Assembly: GCF_019279795.1 (NCBI RefSeq)
Contig: NC_056725.1
Span: 1,746,343,220 to 1,746,407,219, forward strand
Length of the DNA: 64,000 nt
Direction of reading: 5' to 3'
Origin: Protopterus annectens
Lineage: Eukaryota; Chordata; Ceratodontiformes; Protopteridae
Below, one piece after another: positions 20,641 to 32,540 of this stretch. The notes beneath the pieces were generated by a model. That model did not search any database. It was not told where the DNA came from and saw only the letters and a list, made by a program, of their open reading frames with translations. Position 1 is the first letter of the stretch, and each line of letters opens with the position of its first letter. Made by a program: the position numbers and the translations under genes.

Positions 20641-23600
20641 TAGCTTGCACCAGCCAAAAATCTCTCAAAATAGCAGTCTGCCCACAATGCCCCTCTCTAC
20701 ATTACCTCAGATCTCATTTTCTGCTCTTATAGAAAGACGCGTCAGCTGATTCTTCTCTCAGTAAAATGAAATCTTAAAATTGTTCAGTCTCTAACTTTTT
20801 GTCATAGTTAATATCCTGTTAATATTTCTTAGCCTTTATCAAACCACCTTTTTCTTGTGTGAGTGATTTAATTCCATATACCTGTTGGTATTTCTCTTCT
20901 ACCATTGTTGGTAGTTCCCTCTCTCTCCTTTTCCAACTACCGTTTGGAAATTCTTACTACCATTCTTGGTAGAATTTTTCCCTTTTTATTCTTCCGCGAG
21001 TGTGGTGTACCTTTTTGACCAAGTTTCTGCCTGCCTTTCTTCTATTATGGCAGGAAAGTCTATAGCTACCATTGGATTTAAGCAGTGCCGAGAGTGTGGC
21101 AGAAAAATGCCTAACTCTGACGGGCACAATTTTTGCATTTATTGTTTGGATGCTCCTCATTTGGATTTAGAGTGCTCTATCTGCCAGGTCTTCAGTTCTA
21201 GGGCCCTGGTAGAACATCGAAATAAACTCATACTTAAAGGGCTTCTTAAAGCCCCTTTGATGAAGCTTTGTTCAAGGCTGACAAGCCCCTTCAGGTCTTT
21301 GGTTCCAAAGCCAGTCATTCAATGCTGATGTCTTCATCGGCACTGACATCTAAAAAATGTAAGCACCCATCTGTTGGTTCCTCTTCAGAACCGGAACCAA
21401 AAGTTCTCAAACTCACAGAATGGACTGATTTATTGGCACCAACCATTACTTCGGTGCCATCAACACCAGCTACAGCACTGACACCAGTAATGACTCTGGC
21501 ATCAGCACTGGCTTCCTTAGTTTCCACTTCAGTGCTGACATCTCCTGCTGCTCCGCAGGTTATACCTTCTACTTTACTGCTGAAGACTGAAATTTTTTAC
21601 ACACCCAGGATGTGATATTTCCCATCTATGAATCCCTTCTTGGGTCAACTTCCTAGCCCATTTATAGAAAGGCCAGACCATCCCTTCTGACTTTCCATTC
21701 GCTCCACCAGAAGTCTTTCTGAAGTTAACATAGTGAGGTTAGTGGGTCAGCTTCTGACAACTAGGGGTCTTCCTCCATTTTCTCAGCTCCCCTCCCACCT
21801 GGAGCAGGGGAGTTTTCCCCCAGTGCTCCAACACATATTCCTCCTCTGACCTCCCCAGAGGCATTAGAGTTGTAGACTCTGACCACGCAGGTTCCTATGG
21901 TTCCCAGCATCATCAGCATCCTTGTCTTCAGTTCCAGGCATGGCTCTGACTTTCTTGGTGCCTTTACCACTGATGGGTCCCTGGGATCCTGCCTCCACAG
22001 TCGAGTCCAGGGGCAGGGGGTTTGAATCACCCCCTATTTTTTATTCTGAGTTGTCCTTACCTCTTCAAAATATGATGGCTGGGGGTCTTTCCTCAACTCT
22101 GGATTTTGGAGGTGGGTCTCTTGGGACAGGGTGTGACCCTAGTTCCAAGTTTGTCTGTCTCGGTTCCAGGCTTCCATCCCTCCTCAGGGGGGCCTGCCTT
22201 TCAGGCCATGGAGAGGGCTTTGGTCACCGCAGGTTCCCAGGTGACTGCTGTGTTACCAGTGTCCCACCCCATCACCTCTGCTTACCTAGAGCTTCCACCA
22301 ACTTCTGTACCCAGACAGTGAGCTCCAAGGATGCAAGAGATTCCAACCATGGATCACCTATCTTCCAAATCCCCTTCAGATATTTCCACTGAACAGCCCC
22401 TTCAGAAGAAACTGTGTAACAGGAAACACCTGCACTCTCCAGAAGAGTTCATCACCGAGAACATGGATTTTGATAATGGGGATGGTTCCCCTTGGTCACC
22501 CCTGGAAGATGCCTCCTTTGGAGATATTCTAGAGATCCTTAAACAGACAAGTAACTGGATGCCCAAAGACCCTACTTCTTAGAAGTCTGTGTACTTGCAA
22601 GCCTTTGGAGCTCACCCATCTACTTCCTGGGTGACTTCTGCTGATGATCACATTAAGTTCATCTCTCATTGGGCTTGGAAGGCCCAGATTCAATACAATG
22701 AATTCCCCAGAGACCAGATAAAATACTCTCAGCTCCTGAAGACCACCAGCACTGAGTGAAAGGACTAGCAGTAGATGTCATGGTAGTGGTGGCTGCCAAA
22801 AAAAAAGGAACTAGCTGAGAAATGTTCCTCTGTTCATCCCCCTAACCAGGAGTCAAGGGCGATTGACAGAGGTGGAAAGCAGGTTTATCATCGACCTTCA
22901 CCCTTAGGTCCTTGAATTTCATGGCACATTTCACTAGGCTCTAGAGGGATCTGATCAAGGAGCTATCAGATACCTTAGCAGGAGCTGTAACTGAATGTGT
23001 CCAGGAAAAAGTGGCCTCCCAGTTAACTACCTTGGAGTATATTTCTAATTCATCCATGAGGCTCATTGCACATGCAGCTGAAGGGGTGACCAGATCAGCT
23101 GGTTCAGGTGTTGCAATTCGATGACATGCTTGGATGCAACTGTGTGAGTTTGTAGAGCCATTCAAGTCTTCCTTCATCAGTGCTCCTTTTGACGGATCTT
23201 ACTTGTTCAGCCCCAAAGTCAAAGAAACTCTAGCCAGGTGTGAGAGAGATGGAAAGACCCTGTCTGCAGTGGGCATACATTTTTCTGCTCCCCAACAATC
23301 ATATTCTAGGAATCAGAGGAGTGGGGAGATGTGGTTTAAAAAGTCCCACAGGCCTTTCCAGGACACATGTGGTGCAGATTTCCTTGGGGGCAGAGGGGGG
23401 AGCTATAATGGAAGATGCCGTCCTAGGGGCAGAAGTGGCCCACAGAATCAGGGTTCCAGAGATTCCTTCTCTGGCCAAACCCCATCAGTGCTCCTGAAAA
23501 GGGGACTCAATTGCTTACCTCTGGAGGCAGTTGGGGGAAGATTTTGTTTGCACCCAACAACCTGGAAACTAGCAACCACAGATGCCTGGGTACTAAGAAT

Positions 23601-24762
23601 TATGAGATTGCCGTATTCCCTTCATTCTTTATCTAAGGAATCAAACAAGATTCCCTGATGTTCCACCCAATCAGAGGGACCAAGCAGCCTTAGAAATAAA
23701 AAAGCTGCTAGAAAAAAGGAGTCATCCAGGAAGTCCTGCCAAACCAGATAGGATCCGGATTTTACTCAAGGTTTGTTTTAGTGCTAAAAAAGACAGGGAA
23801 CTGGAGACCAAGTCTGGATCTCACCATTCTAAACAAATTTGTTCAGTGGTCCAAATTCTAGATGGTCATGGTTCAGTCAATACCTTATACCTCCCTTTCT
23901 AGAGGAAAAGGATTGGATGTGCTTGACAGACATTCAAGATACGTATTACCACATAAAGATGGACAAATGCTTAAGATGCTTTCTCTGCTTTCATCTAGGA
24001 GCCAGTCACTTTCACTTCAGAGTGCTGCCATTTGGTCTCACTACCGCCCCCAGGGTATTCACCAAGTGTATGGCAGCAGTAACAACTAACTTGAGGACTG
24101 CACGGATTCTGGGTGTTTCCATATCTAGACCACTGGCTCATCACTACTTCCACCAAGCATCTACTGCTTCAGACAACAGAATTAACCCTACAATTGTTCC
24201 TGCATCTTGGCATCATGGCCAGTCATAAAAAGTCTCAACTGACTCCCTCTCAGGATATGGAATTCAGAGGAGCTCATTTAAACATCCTCTCATGTGTAGC
24301 CTCCCTCCCCTTACAGAAGATAAAATCCCAAGTACATTCTATCCTATGCACAAAGTACCAGCCTTACTGGTGCTTCAGGTGTTGGGATCCATGGAAGTGG
24401 CTATCACTCTGGTCCCACTAGCAAGATTCCACATGAGGTTATTGCAACGGCTTCTTGCAAATCATTGGTCTGTTCTAACCCATTCAATGAACTACCCCAT
24501 TTTTATCACCAATCACTGCAAAAAGGACCTATCCTGGTGGATGGAATCTGAAGAAATTCTTTTGAGCCGCCCCTTTGTTCCTCCTCAACCCAAGGCCATA
24601 GTGGCCACAGATGTCTCCCAGATGGGGTGGGGAGGCATCATCTGGGAAAGATAGTCCAAGGCACTTGGTCCCTGAAAGCGGCCAATCTGCATATCAATGT
24701 CCTGGAGTTGAGGGCAGTACTATTGCAAGCATTTCAATCTGTCCTCTCTCAAGAAATGATTG

Positions 24763-24770
24763 CAATCCAG
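24763..24770. repeat. Target-site duplication of PLE-C, left
   Basis: caatccag here pairs with caatccaa at 25469-25476, seven of eight identical. DIRS RNase H sequence continues across the two sites once the insertion is ignored. Confidence 0.6.
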
Positions 24771-24834
24771 TCAGTAAAAAAAAAAAAAAAATGTGCAGCT
24801 CTTAGGAATGAACTAGCCTTTATTACAATAGTAA

Positions 24835-24867
24835 GCACTTTCGTCCGATAACTCTAGCCTTCATCAG
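24835..24867 (-). ncRNA. Hammerhead-like core, PLE-C 5' arm
   Basis: The minus strand reads CTGATGA, a short imperfect hairpin, then GAAAGTGC. The core bases are conserved and the stem is weaker than in PLE-B. Confidence 0.35.
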
Positions 24868-25366
24868 ACACAGTAAATAGTCATATGACCCTTTTTATAT
24901 AGGCAAAACTGAACGTAAACTAAAGCAGCGGATTTACGAGCACACCTATGATATTAATAGGTGCAAAAATACAAATGCTCTTTTTAGACATGTTGAACAA
25001 TTCAAGGGTTTGTAGTGTTAGAGCAAGTTAAGGTGAATCCCGGGGGGGGGGGGGGGTCCATGGAATATTTTACTAGAAAACAGGGAATATTGGTGGCTAA
25101 TATTTATTAATGCTTCTGTTACACCTGGCATTAGTGATGTTATCTCTAGTTTTTAATAGATGAACTGGTATGTTATTGCAATGTTTTTTGTATTATTTTG
25201 TTAAGGTAAATGGGTTACTAATATGGGTAGCAAGGGTGGTTTGGGAAGGTGCTGGGATATAACGTTTAACCAATGAAAGTTATGTTAATTGGTTGATTGT
25301 GGTTTTAATTGTTCGATTGCTGTATAATGATTTTATTAAAAGGGTCATATGACTATTTTACTGTGT

Positions 25367-25399
25367 CTGATGAAAGCCAGAGTTATTGGTCGAAAGTGC
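25367..25399 (+). ncRNA. Hammerhead-like core, PLE-C 3' arm
   Basis: CTGATGA, AAGCC-loop-GGTC, GAAAGTGC. The position relative to the following AATAAA (about 25411) is like that in PLE-A. Confidence 0.45.
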
Positions 25400-27029
25400 T
25401 TACTATTGTAATAAAGGTTAGTTCATTCCTAACAGTTTTTGTTTTACTAGTTTTGTTGTTTTGTTGTACAATCCAATTAGACATGTCCGTAGTCTGGTAG
25501 ATCAACAAACAAGGGGGAACCAAATCCTATGCCTTGTGTCAAGAAGCCCTCATTATGTGACAATGGGCCATTGCCTCCAACCGCTTTCTGACAGCAACGC
25601 ACATCCTGGGGAGTTCAATGTGATAGTGGCCAAACTAAGCAGATGAATTCTATTGCTTCATGAGTGGTCTCTTAATCCCATTATAGTGAAGAAGATCTTT
25701 CATCACTGGGGCCCGGCTTGCTATGACCATTTTGCATCACCCCAAAACAAGCGCAGAAGCCACTTTACCCTAATCCCCCCTCAGGGGGAGTCCCTGAGAG
25801 ATGCTCTTCTCCTCAATTGGCCCCTGGGTCTCCTCTATGCCTTCCCTCCTTTCCCTCTGATCCCTCTCTTTTTTAAGAAAGCAGCCAGGTTGAGAACCAA
25901 AGTGATCCTCATTGCACCCTACTGGCCTCAACAAATTTGGTTTTCCTTCCTATGGCCTCATCCATGGATTCTTGGCACAGTTCCAGACCTTCTATCTCAC
26001 CCTCAGGGACTGGTGCATCCCAATCTTCAAAGTCTCAAACTGACTGCTTGCTTCATCCAATTCTGATAGTCACCAAGCATAATGATATACCATCCCCCAG
26101 TGCGAAAAATTTGCTGACATCGCATAAGTCATCCACCAGGAAACTCTATCTCAGTAAGTGGAGGAGGTTTTCAGTCTGGGCTTGTCATAATGGTCTCGAC
26201 CTTTTTTGGCTCTGGTTGAAAACGTTTTAGAATTTCTGGCAATCCTTTTCGCTAAAGGAGCATCTGCATCCACAGTTAATGTCATTCTAGCTGCCATCTC
26301 TAATTTTCATAATGGCTTTGGAGACCTCCCTTTAATTTCACATAGACTATGTAAGGTCTTTCTCAAGGGAACTATTCGATTAAAGCCTCCATTTAAAGAT
26401 CCTCTACCCCCATGGGACCACACTGTTTTTTAATCAATGATATTTACCCCTTTGATGCAGCAACTACATGCAACTTAAAAATTCCTTTCCTGGAAAACGC
26501 TTCTCCTCGTAACTGTAACCTCTGCAAGATGAGTGTCTGAATTGCAGTCCTTATGTACAAAACTCCCTTACTTAATTTTCCATAAGGATAGAGTTACACT
26601 CAGAACCAATCCATCCTTTCTTCCGAAGATGGTCTCAGAGTACAACATTAATCAAGCTATAGACTTGCCTGTTTTCTTTGCCAAATTTTCTAAGAAAGGA
26701 GAATATTGCCTGCACTTGTTGGATGTTCATAAACAATTATGTTTCTACCTCAGCAGAACTAAAATTTAGGAAATCAGAGCAGTTGCTTGTATCCTTTTCT
26801 GGCACAACTTTAGGAAAATCTGTTTCTAAGGTTACCTTGTCAAAATGGTTAAGAGATTGTATTACTTACATTTATAATAAAAGTAATCTCAAGTTACTTG
26901 CGCCGGTTCATAGGTTGGTACTAGGCTATCAGCCCTAGGGCCTATACAAGCCTAGCCATAACAATTCCCTGTCTATTTCTTCCCACACTATTTACTTCCC
27001 TGGACCCCTGTCTAGCAGGGCGACTGACG

Positions 27030-29800
27030 TGATCCCCGGGGTGAATTTCCTTTCTCCCATCCAATCTTCAAGGTTTCTTTTGAAGAGGGCCAAAGAGAGA
27101 CACTGCTTGACATGTATGGGCAATCTATTCCAGAGTCTGGGGAGTCTCTGGGTCAGGAACCTATCCCTCCAGCATGTTTTGTTTATTGTGATGACAAGGT
27201 TTAGATCCCTGGAGCATGTGGCTCTGTGGCTCTGAGGGATTGGAATTTCTTTAAGTGTAGCATGTCCAACAACTCTGGCTTTGTAATGTTAAGCAGACAT
27301 CGCCTCTGAGTAGACGGTATGCGACAGAGTATAGCTGGAGTTTTTTAAGGCGGTCAGCGTAGGGCATCTTCTTTAGGCTTGTGATTCTTTTAGTAAGGTA
27401 TTTCTGCGGCCTTTCCAGTTGTTGCAGATGTCTTGAGAGGTACATACCAAACAGGGCTTTGTATTCTATAATGGGTCTAATGAGGGATGAGTACAGTGGG
27501 ACAATGACCTCTTTTTTTCTGGATGAAAAGCCCTTAGTGATGAGGTGTGCCACATAGAAGGATTTCCTGACTTTTGTGGTGATGTGGTTATCGAAGGTGA
27601 GACCACTGTCCACATGTGTCCCTAAGTCTCTTATCACACTTTTAGTGTTTAGTGTACTGCCACCTATATGGTAATTTATGGGTACGTTTTTTCCCAAAGG
27701 GGATAACTATACATTTTTTTGGTAATGAGCTTGAGCCCATGGCTCTGACACCAAGCATCTGTTTCTGTAAGGCCCTTTTGTAGAGTATCCACATCATTTG
27801 GGGATTCAATAATGGCTCCCAGTTTGCAGTCATCTGTGAACTTTGTTAGTCAGAGTCCCTTAGTGTTGGCCTGTACTTCAGAGAAGTAGATACCAAACAA
27901 GAGCGGTCCCAGGACTGAACCCTGAGGTACTCCACTTGTCCCTTGTCTGGAGCTGGATTTGGAGTCAGATACTTTTACAGTGTGGGTTCTATCAGTAAGC
28001 CAGTTAGCAACTCATTAGCTGATGTAGGGATTAATGCCCAGCTTAGTAAGTTTATCTATGATTCCAGAGTGGGGGATGGTGTCAAAGGCCTTGGCAAGGT
28101 CTAGATAGGCTGTGTGGACCTCCTTACCCTTGCCCATGGCTCTGGAGACTGATTCGAAGAAGTCAATCAGGTTCAGGAGACAAGATCGGCCCTTTACAAG
28201 CCCAAACTGGGTGGGGTCCAGTGTTTGAAGGTTGCCGATGTCTTTGTTTATGCGTTCCATGATAGTACGCTTCATGGCCTTGCAGATAAGGCTCATCAAA
28301 CTGATGGGATAGTAGTTTCCGGGATCCAAAGTGGATCCCCCCCTTGTGAAGTGGGATAACTGTAGCTCTGCACCACTCAGTGGGCATGAAACCTGAGGTG
28401 AGGCTATGATTAAACATGACACTTAGGTGAGGTGCCAGTTCATATTGTAGTTCATGTAGTACACAGCCCGGGATGTCATCTGGTCCCACGGATGCTGTAT
28501 TCTTAGCTTTGGAGAGTGCGTTTTTTACCTGTGTGGCCGTTACTACTGGAATTTGTCAATCTTCCGGTATTGAGATGGGCCATTTAGGGGGTGAAGTTGG
28601 CATTGAATTGATCTGCCAGGATATTGGCAATATCCTTGGGATCAGTATATTTAATGCCATTCTATCTTAGCTCAGAGCAGATCTGAGCATTGCCATTTAG
28701 GTTCTTGACATAGTTATAGAATGCCTTGTGGTTGTCTTTGGAATCTTTGGCAATTTTATTTTCATAACTAGCTTTGGAGGATTTTATGAGGGATCTCAGT
28801 TTCTTACTGAGGCTGGTAAGGGAGTTTTTTGCATCCTGGTATTTTCCTCTTTTCTGCAACAGTTTCTTCCTTTTGTTGCAAAGTTTGTTTATGGCAGGGG
28901 ACCACCAGATTGGCTTTCTTTTTTTGGATGAGAGCATCTTGGTTTTATTTGGGACGGCACGATTCATGCATGAGTGGATGCGTTCATACAGTGCCTTAGT
29001 GTAGGATTCAGCAGTTGAACTTTCAGTTCCCATCTGCATGGGTGTCATGAAGTTTGTCACTTCTGACTTGAGTAGCATGAAGTTGGCTTTGGAGAAGTTT
29101 TTTATGGAGGTTTTCTTACTGGGGGTGGGGGTGGGATGTGGATGTTAAGGATGATTAGCTTATGGTCAGACCTGACTAATGAGGGGGTGACCATAGGTGT
29201 GGAGCATCGATTTCCCATGTTGGTAATCACCAGGTCTAGGATATTGGAGCCACTGGTGGGACTATGGATTAGTTGATCCAGGGTGCTGGAATTTATGAAT
29301 TCCAAGAACCGTTGGGTAAATGTGTTGGTAGTTAAAATCACCCAGTATTAGGGTGTTTGGTTCTATCTTAATATTTTCCAGTATGTTTAGAAAGGTGTAG
29401 TGAGAATCTTGCGGCATGTTGGAGGATCTGTAGCAAGCTACAATTTGGATTGCAGTCTTACCTAGTGTTAGTTGCACCTGGAGAATTTCAGATGCATTTT
29501 GTTGGGCAACTAGCCTGGTGGTGTGGATATCCTTCGTGAATATTGACACTCCTCCATCTTTAGTGTTTTAGTCCTGGTTTGGTGGCTGAAAAGTGTGATA
29601 AGAGTTGTAGCCTGGTATTGCAGGGGTTCTCTCTGGAGCCTTGAACCAGGTCTCAGTTACTGCACAGATATCGATGTTCTCTATTTTTAGGAGTGCCTCG
29701 AGAGAGTGCATTTTGAGGTTTAGACTTCTAGCATTGAGTAGCATTACCTTCAGATTTTGCATGTTTGTACCTGTTACGGTGGTGGTTTTGTCCTTTGAAC
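27030..29800 (-). pseudogene. CR1-3 ORF2: AP endonuclease and reverse transcriptase
   Basis: Read from 29800 downward. The endonuclease has MLLNARSLNLK, DICAVTETWFKAPE, MSIFTKDIHTTRLVAQ (the usual GGVSIF glycines lost), LGDFNYQ and RSDHKLIILNIH. The RT has MGPDDIPGCVLHELQ, GRSCLLNLIDFFESV and motif A YLDLAKAFDTIPHSGIIDK. Motif B lies near 27900-27960 and the FADDCKLG region near 27810-27850 is shifted. The C-terminal region contains RKSFYVAHLITKGFSSRKKE. It is one of five colinear ORF2 copies in the window and has several breaks. Confidence 0.8.
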
Positions 29801-29879
29801 TTTGCCTAAAAAAGGCACTATAATGGTGGCAAGAGCCTTAGCCAGTAACCTGAATCCCAGAGGCGACAGGTGCAGACCA

Positions 29880-30743
29880 TCTCTGGCAAAGCATCATGGC
29901 CTGTTGATCATGTCGTCACAGACAGATACTGGATCCCCTTTGAATGACACCAGGAGCTCAGCCAATTGTTGAAGTCAATCATTTTGTCCTTATATTGTGA
30001 TATCATTCTGGGCGAAGGCAGGATGCTACTCAGGGTTAGGGTCAAACCTGCCTGGGCCACATGATCTGAGAGCTCTTCCATGTCTCTTTTCATGTAGTCC
30101 AGGGAGGTACGTCTCAAGTCATTCACTCCAACATGGACAATGACAGAGTCATATGTGTACTTGGTGTAGAGTGACTTGAGTGCATGCGTTATGTGGTGGA
30201 TCCTGACACCCGAGAGGCAGCTGACTGTAATTTTCTCCTTGTTCAACCTGGTGACTGGGACATCAGTGTGCCGGACTACAGAGTCACCTATGACTAAAGT
30301 ATTAGGTATGTTGTCTTGCTTTAGGGGCTGTTGCTGGGTGGCACACTGGTGTTGTGAGCTATGTGACACTTTGGTTGTGATTGGTGTTGGCGTTTCAGCT
30401 TCAGAGGTCCTTGTTGCTTGGGCAGGTTACAGTTATGGGCCTCTGCATATGTGGATTTAGTGTTGGTATATGTGGGTGTTGGTGGTGTGGGTTTAGAAGG
30501 GCTATGTGTTGCTTGAGGTGTAGTGTGGGTGTTAACCTTCTCCTCTTGACTGTCTAGCACAATCTTGGGTGGAGAGAGATTTGCTTCCATTTTGGCTATG
30601 TAAGTGCATCTCTCACAGGTTGTAGTGTTGGGTGGTAGGAGGAGAGGGTTGTCTGTGTACATGAGGCAATTGCTGCATTGCCCCAGTATGCCCAGATTCA
30701 CCAGGTGGACAAGAGAAATAACTGGAAGCTGACCCTCGGACAT
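29880..30743 (-). pseudogene. CR1-3 ORF1: zinc-binding motif plus SGNH esterase
   Basis: The frame from ATG 30743 gives MSEGQLPVISLVHLVNLG, then CSNCLMYTD...CERC. A second, overlapping frame (30369-29908) holds the esterase: NTLVIGDSVVRHTDVP (GDS), DSVIVHVGVNDLRRTSLDYM (GxND) and NWLSSWCHSKGIQYLS. The DxxH block follows near 29880. This copy has the cleanest GDS and GVND blocks in the window. The two frames overlap, so a single shift separates the zinc motif from the esterase. Confidence 0.8.
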
Positions 30744-30745
30744 GC

Positions 30746-31738
30746 CTGGTTAGCCCTTGGGAGAAAGCTTGCCAATCAGGAGGTTGCTCTTGGGAGGCAA
30801 GAGAAGCATGCTTAGTTTTCAGCTTCTTCTTTTGTAGGACATCCATGTGTTGGAAAGACAAGGGGCCTGATGCCGGTCTACACTCAACAATATTAGTAGG
30901 GACATCTTCTCGAAAAATGATTTGGGGAATATCATGCGGGCCTTCAATAACAATGAATCTGGGTTCCCCCTACATTCAGAGCAGACTACCTGCGTATTCT
31001 CCTAGGATGTGCTAGTAGGATCCTTCATGACTTTCAGACTGGTAACTGTTGAGGATTCACCTTCAGACTCCGAAATAGTCTCCAGGCCAACATTGGCCTC
31101 AGGAGAGATGTCAGGAATTGAAGGAGCAAGTGAGTAAGTCAGGCCTAGATTTCTTGTCCTTCTTAATTAGCAGCTCACCTGAAGAGGCAGACATACCTTC
31201 CATATCGCGTGCTAGGCACTTAAGGTGCTGGTTTTCTAGGTACAAATTAAGAGAAGCTAAACAACTGCATAGGGTCTTGGGGATGAAGGCCTTGCAAATT
31301 GAGCAAGATGTATGGTTGTGGTCAGGGCCTAAGCAAAAGAGACAAAGGTCATGGGAGTCTTTATGTGGAATTTGCCTCCCACACTGACACTTGCCTTTCA
31401 TTGCTGATATGTAACCTCAATGAGAACAGCAGCAAGTAAAGCAGTAAGAAAAAAAAAGTGGGGCACTTATCTGATTAGAGCCTGCAACTTCTCTGGCAAG
31501 CAATAACTGGAGAAGACAATCTGAATGGCGGCAGAAAAGTTCTGAGGCTTGGTACATGCTGACATCTGCTTTATACCTGATGTAATTTTATGACCAATGT
31601 AGGACCCAAACTTTGTGCAACATCACATGTACCCTACAGTAGCGTTAAGACTTTTGTATACTGGCCGAGTCAGCTGGCGGCAGACTCCCTCATATTATGA
31701 ATACTGCAACACATGAGTAGAAGGACATTTTATATGCC
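30746..31738 (-). mobile_element. DIRS-type element, 5' end with gag start
   Basis: On the minus strand an inverted terminal repeat (31728-31683) is followed by an untranslated region and a gag start at 31401 (MKGKCQCGRQIPHKDSHDLC, then CLGPDHNHTSCSIC), the DIRS-type Cys/His motif. The gag continues down to CR1-3. Its terminal repeat matches the one split by CR1-2 at 15629-15646 and 19912-19932 in inverted orientation. It may be the other end of that element. Broken. Confidence 0.65.
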
Positions 31739-32528
31739 CTACTAATTATCCATTTTTTAACAGCAGTTTATGTTCTATATTCATCTAAAACCTCTGCCAG
31801 AGCATGTCCTTCATTTAAAATTCCCCTATCCCTTTCTGTTTGCCTGTACTCTCAAACAAAGCCCTGGTAGGGATGGCAGTCTCTAGCCTGCAATCCAAAT
31901 GTCTTCTTAGCCTCATCCCACTGTATTACCTTTCCCGCTTGAGTTATTTGCTTCCAGTATCTTGGTTCCTTTACCAGGTTTCTCCAATAAATTCTAGCTC
32001 CCTCTTGCCTGTTTTCTCTGCCTCTACTTGCAGTCATCCCTATTGGCAAAATCTCCTTCATTCTCATAAGGATACATTTTTTTGACCTGGGACAGATTAT
32101 CTAAATTGCCTAGACAGAGTAAGAGTTCATTATGTTTAATTCTGTTACCTGCCAAAAACAGCAATTATCAGAAAAAGGAAATCAAAGTGTAAACCAACTG
32201 TATCTGAGGTATTGAATATTAAAGACCAGTTAAAATAACTGGAAGTGAAATCTTTAGAAAAAGGAAAGAGCAAATTTCATAGAAGTAAATGGAAATTATG
32301 GGAATAACACATGCAGAATAATGTTCCCTAGGAGGAGGGGGGGGAGCAAGGAAAGTGAAGGCAGGAATTCAGCAATTTATGTAATGTTGGACTGGTGGTA
32401 ATTATACAGGAGGAAAAAAGATACGTGATGTATAATATATGTAAATGGAAAAATAATATGATTTGATTTATTTTCTGTTAATGTATGTTTGCCTGTCTTA
32501 AGTGATAATTCAATAAAGGTGTTTAAAA
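31739..32528 (+). mobile_element. L1-type LINE with 5' inversion (twin priming)
   Basis: The 3' half (about 32086-32528) is plus-oriented and ends in the family's AATAAAGGTGTTTAAAAA terminus. The 5' half (31739 to about 32085) is minus-oriented and encodes YWRNLVKEPRYWKQITQAGK and WDEAKKTFGLQARDC, which match the plus-strand L1 at about 455-570. Such a junction is the usual mark of twin-primed L1 integration. A G-tract lies at 32336-32343. Confidence 0.75.
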
Positions 32529-32540
32529 ATATAGATAAAG

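Larger units (their letters stand above)
24771..25468 (+). mobile_element. Truncated Penelope-like element PLE-C
   Basis: A 0.7-kb insertion in DIRS-1. Inverted arms (about 24797-24896 and 25338-25434) flank the C-terminal piece of a GIY-YIG nuclease, readable as GKTERKLKQRIYEHTYDINR and NALFRHVEQFKG near 24902-25010. A homopolymer G-tract lies at 25041-25055. Both arms carry the hammerhead-like core. The strand follows the nuclease. RT and most of the nuclease are absent, consistent with 5' truncation while still having a 5' inverted arm. Confidence 0.75.
20641..26911 (+). mobile_element. DIRS-type retrotransposon (DIRS-1), broken
   Basis: A YR-retrotransposon fossil in the order gag (about 21047-23660), RT (about 23660-24600), RNase H (about 24590-25620), tyrosine recombinase (about 25650-26911). 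The gag start has CRECGRKMPNSDGHNFCIYC, a cysteine/histidine motif seen at DIRS gag starts. The RT shows HFRVLPFGLTTAPRVFTKCM. RNase H shows ATDVSQMGWGGIIW and a later INKQGG block. The recombinase shows LDVHKQLCFYLSRTKIRKSE. PLE-C is inserted in the RNase H region, and CR1-3 cuts off the 3' end within the recombinase. It has several breaks and no complete terminal repeats of its own. Confidence 0.8.
26912..30745 (-). mobile_element. CR1-type LINE, copy 3 (CR1-3), 5'-truncated
   Basis: Minus-strand copy with its 3' tail at 26912 (gttcataggttggtactagg), ORF2 about 29800-27030 and ORF1 30743-29880. It starts almost exactly at the ORF1 start codon and lacks a 5' UTR. It lies between the recombinase of DIRS-1 on the left and the gag of another DIRS piece on the right. 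Both ORFs are interrupted. Confidence 0.85.
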
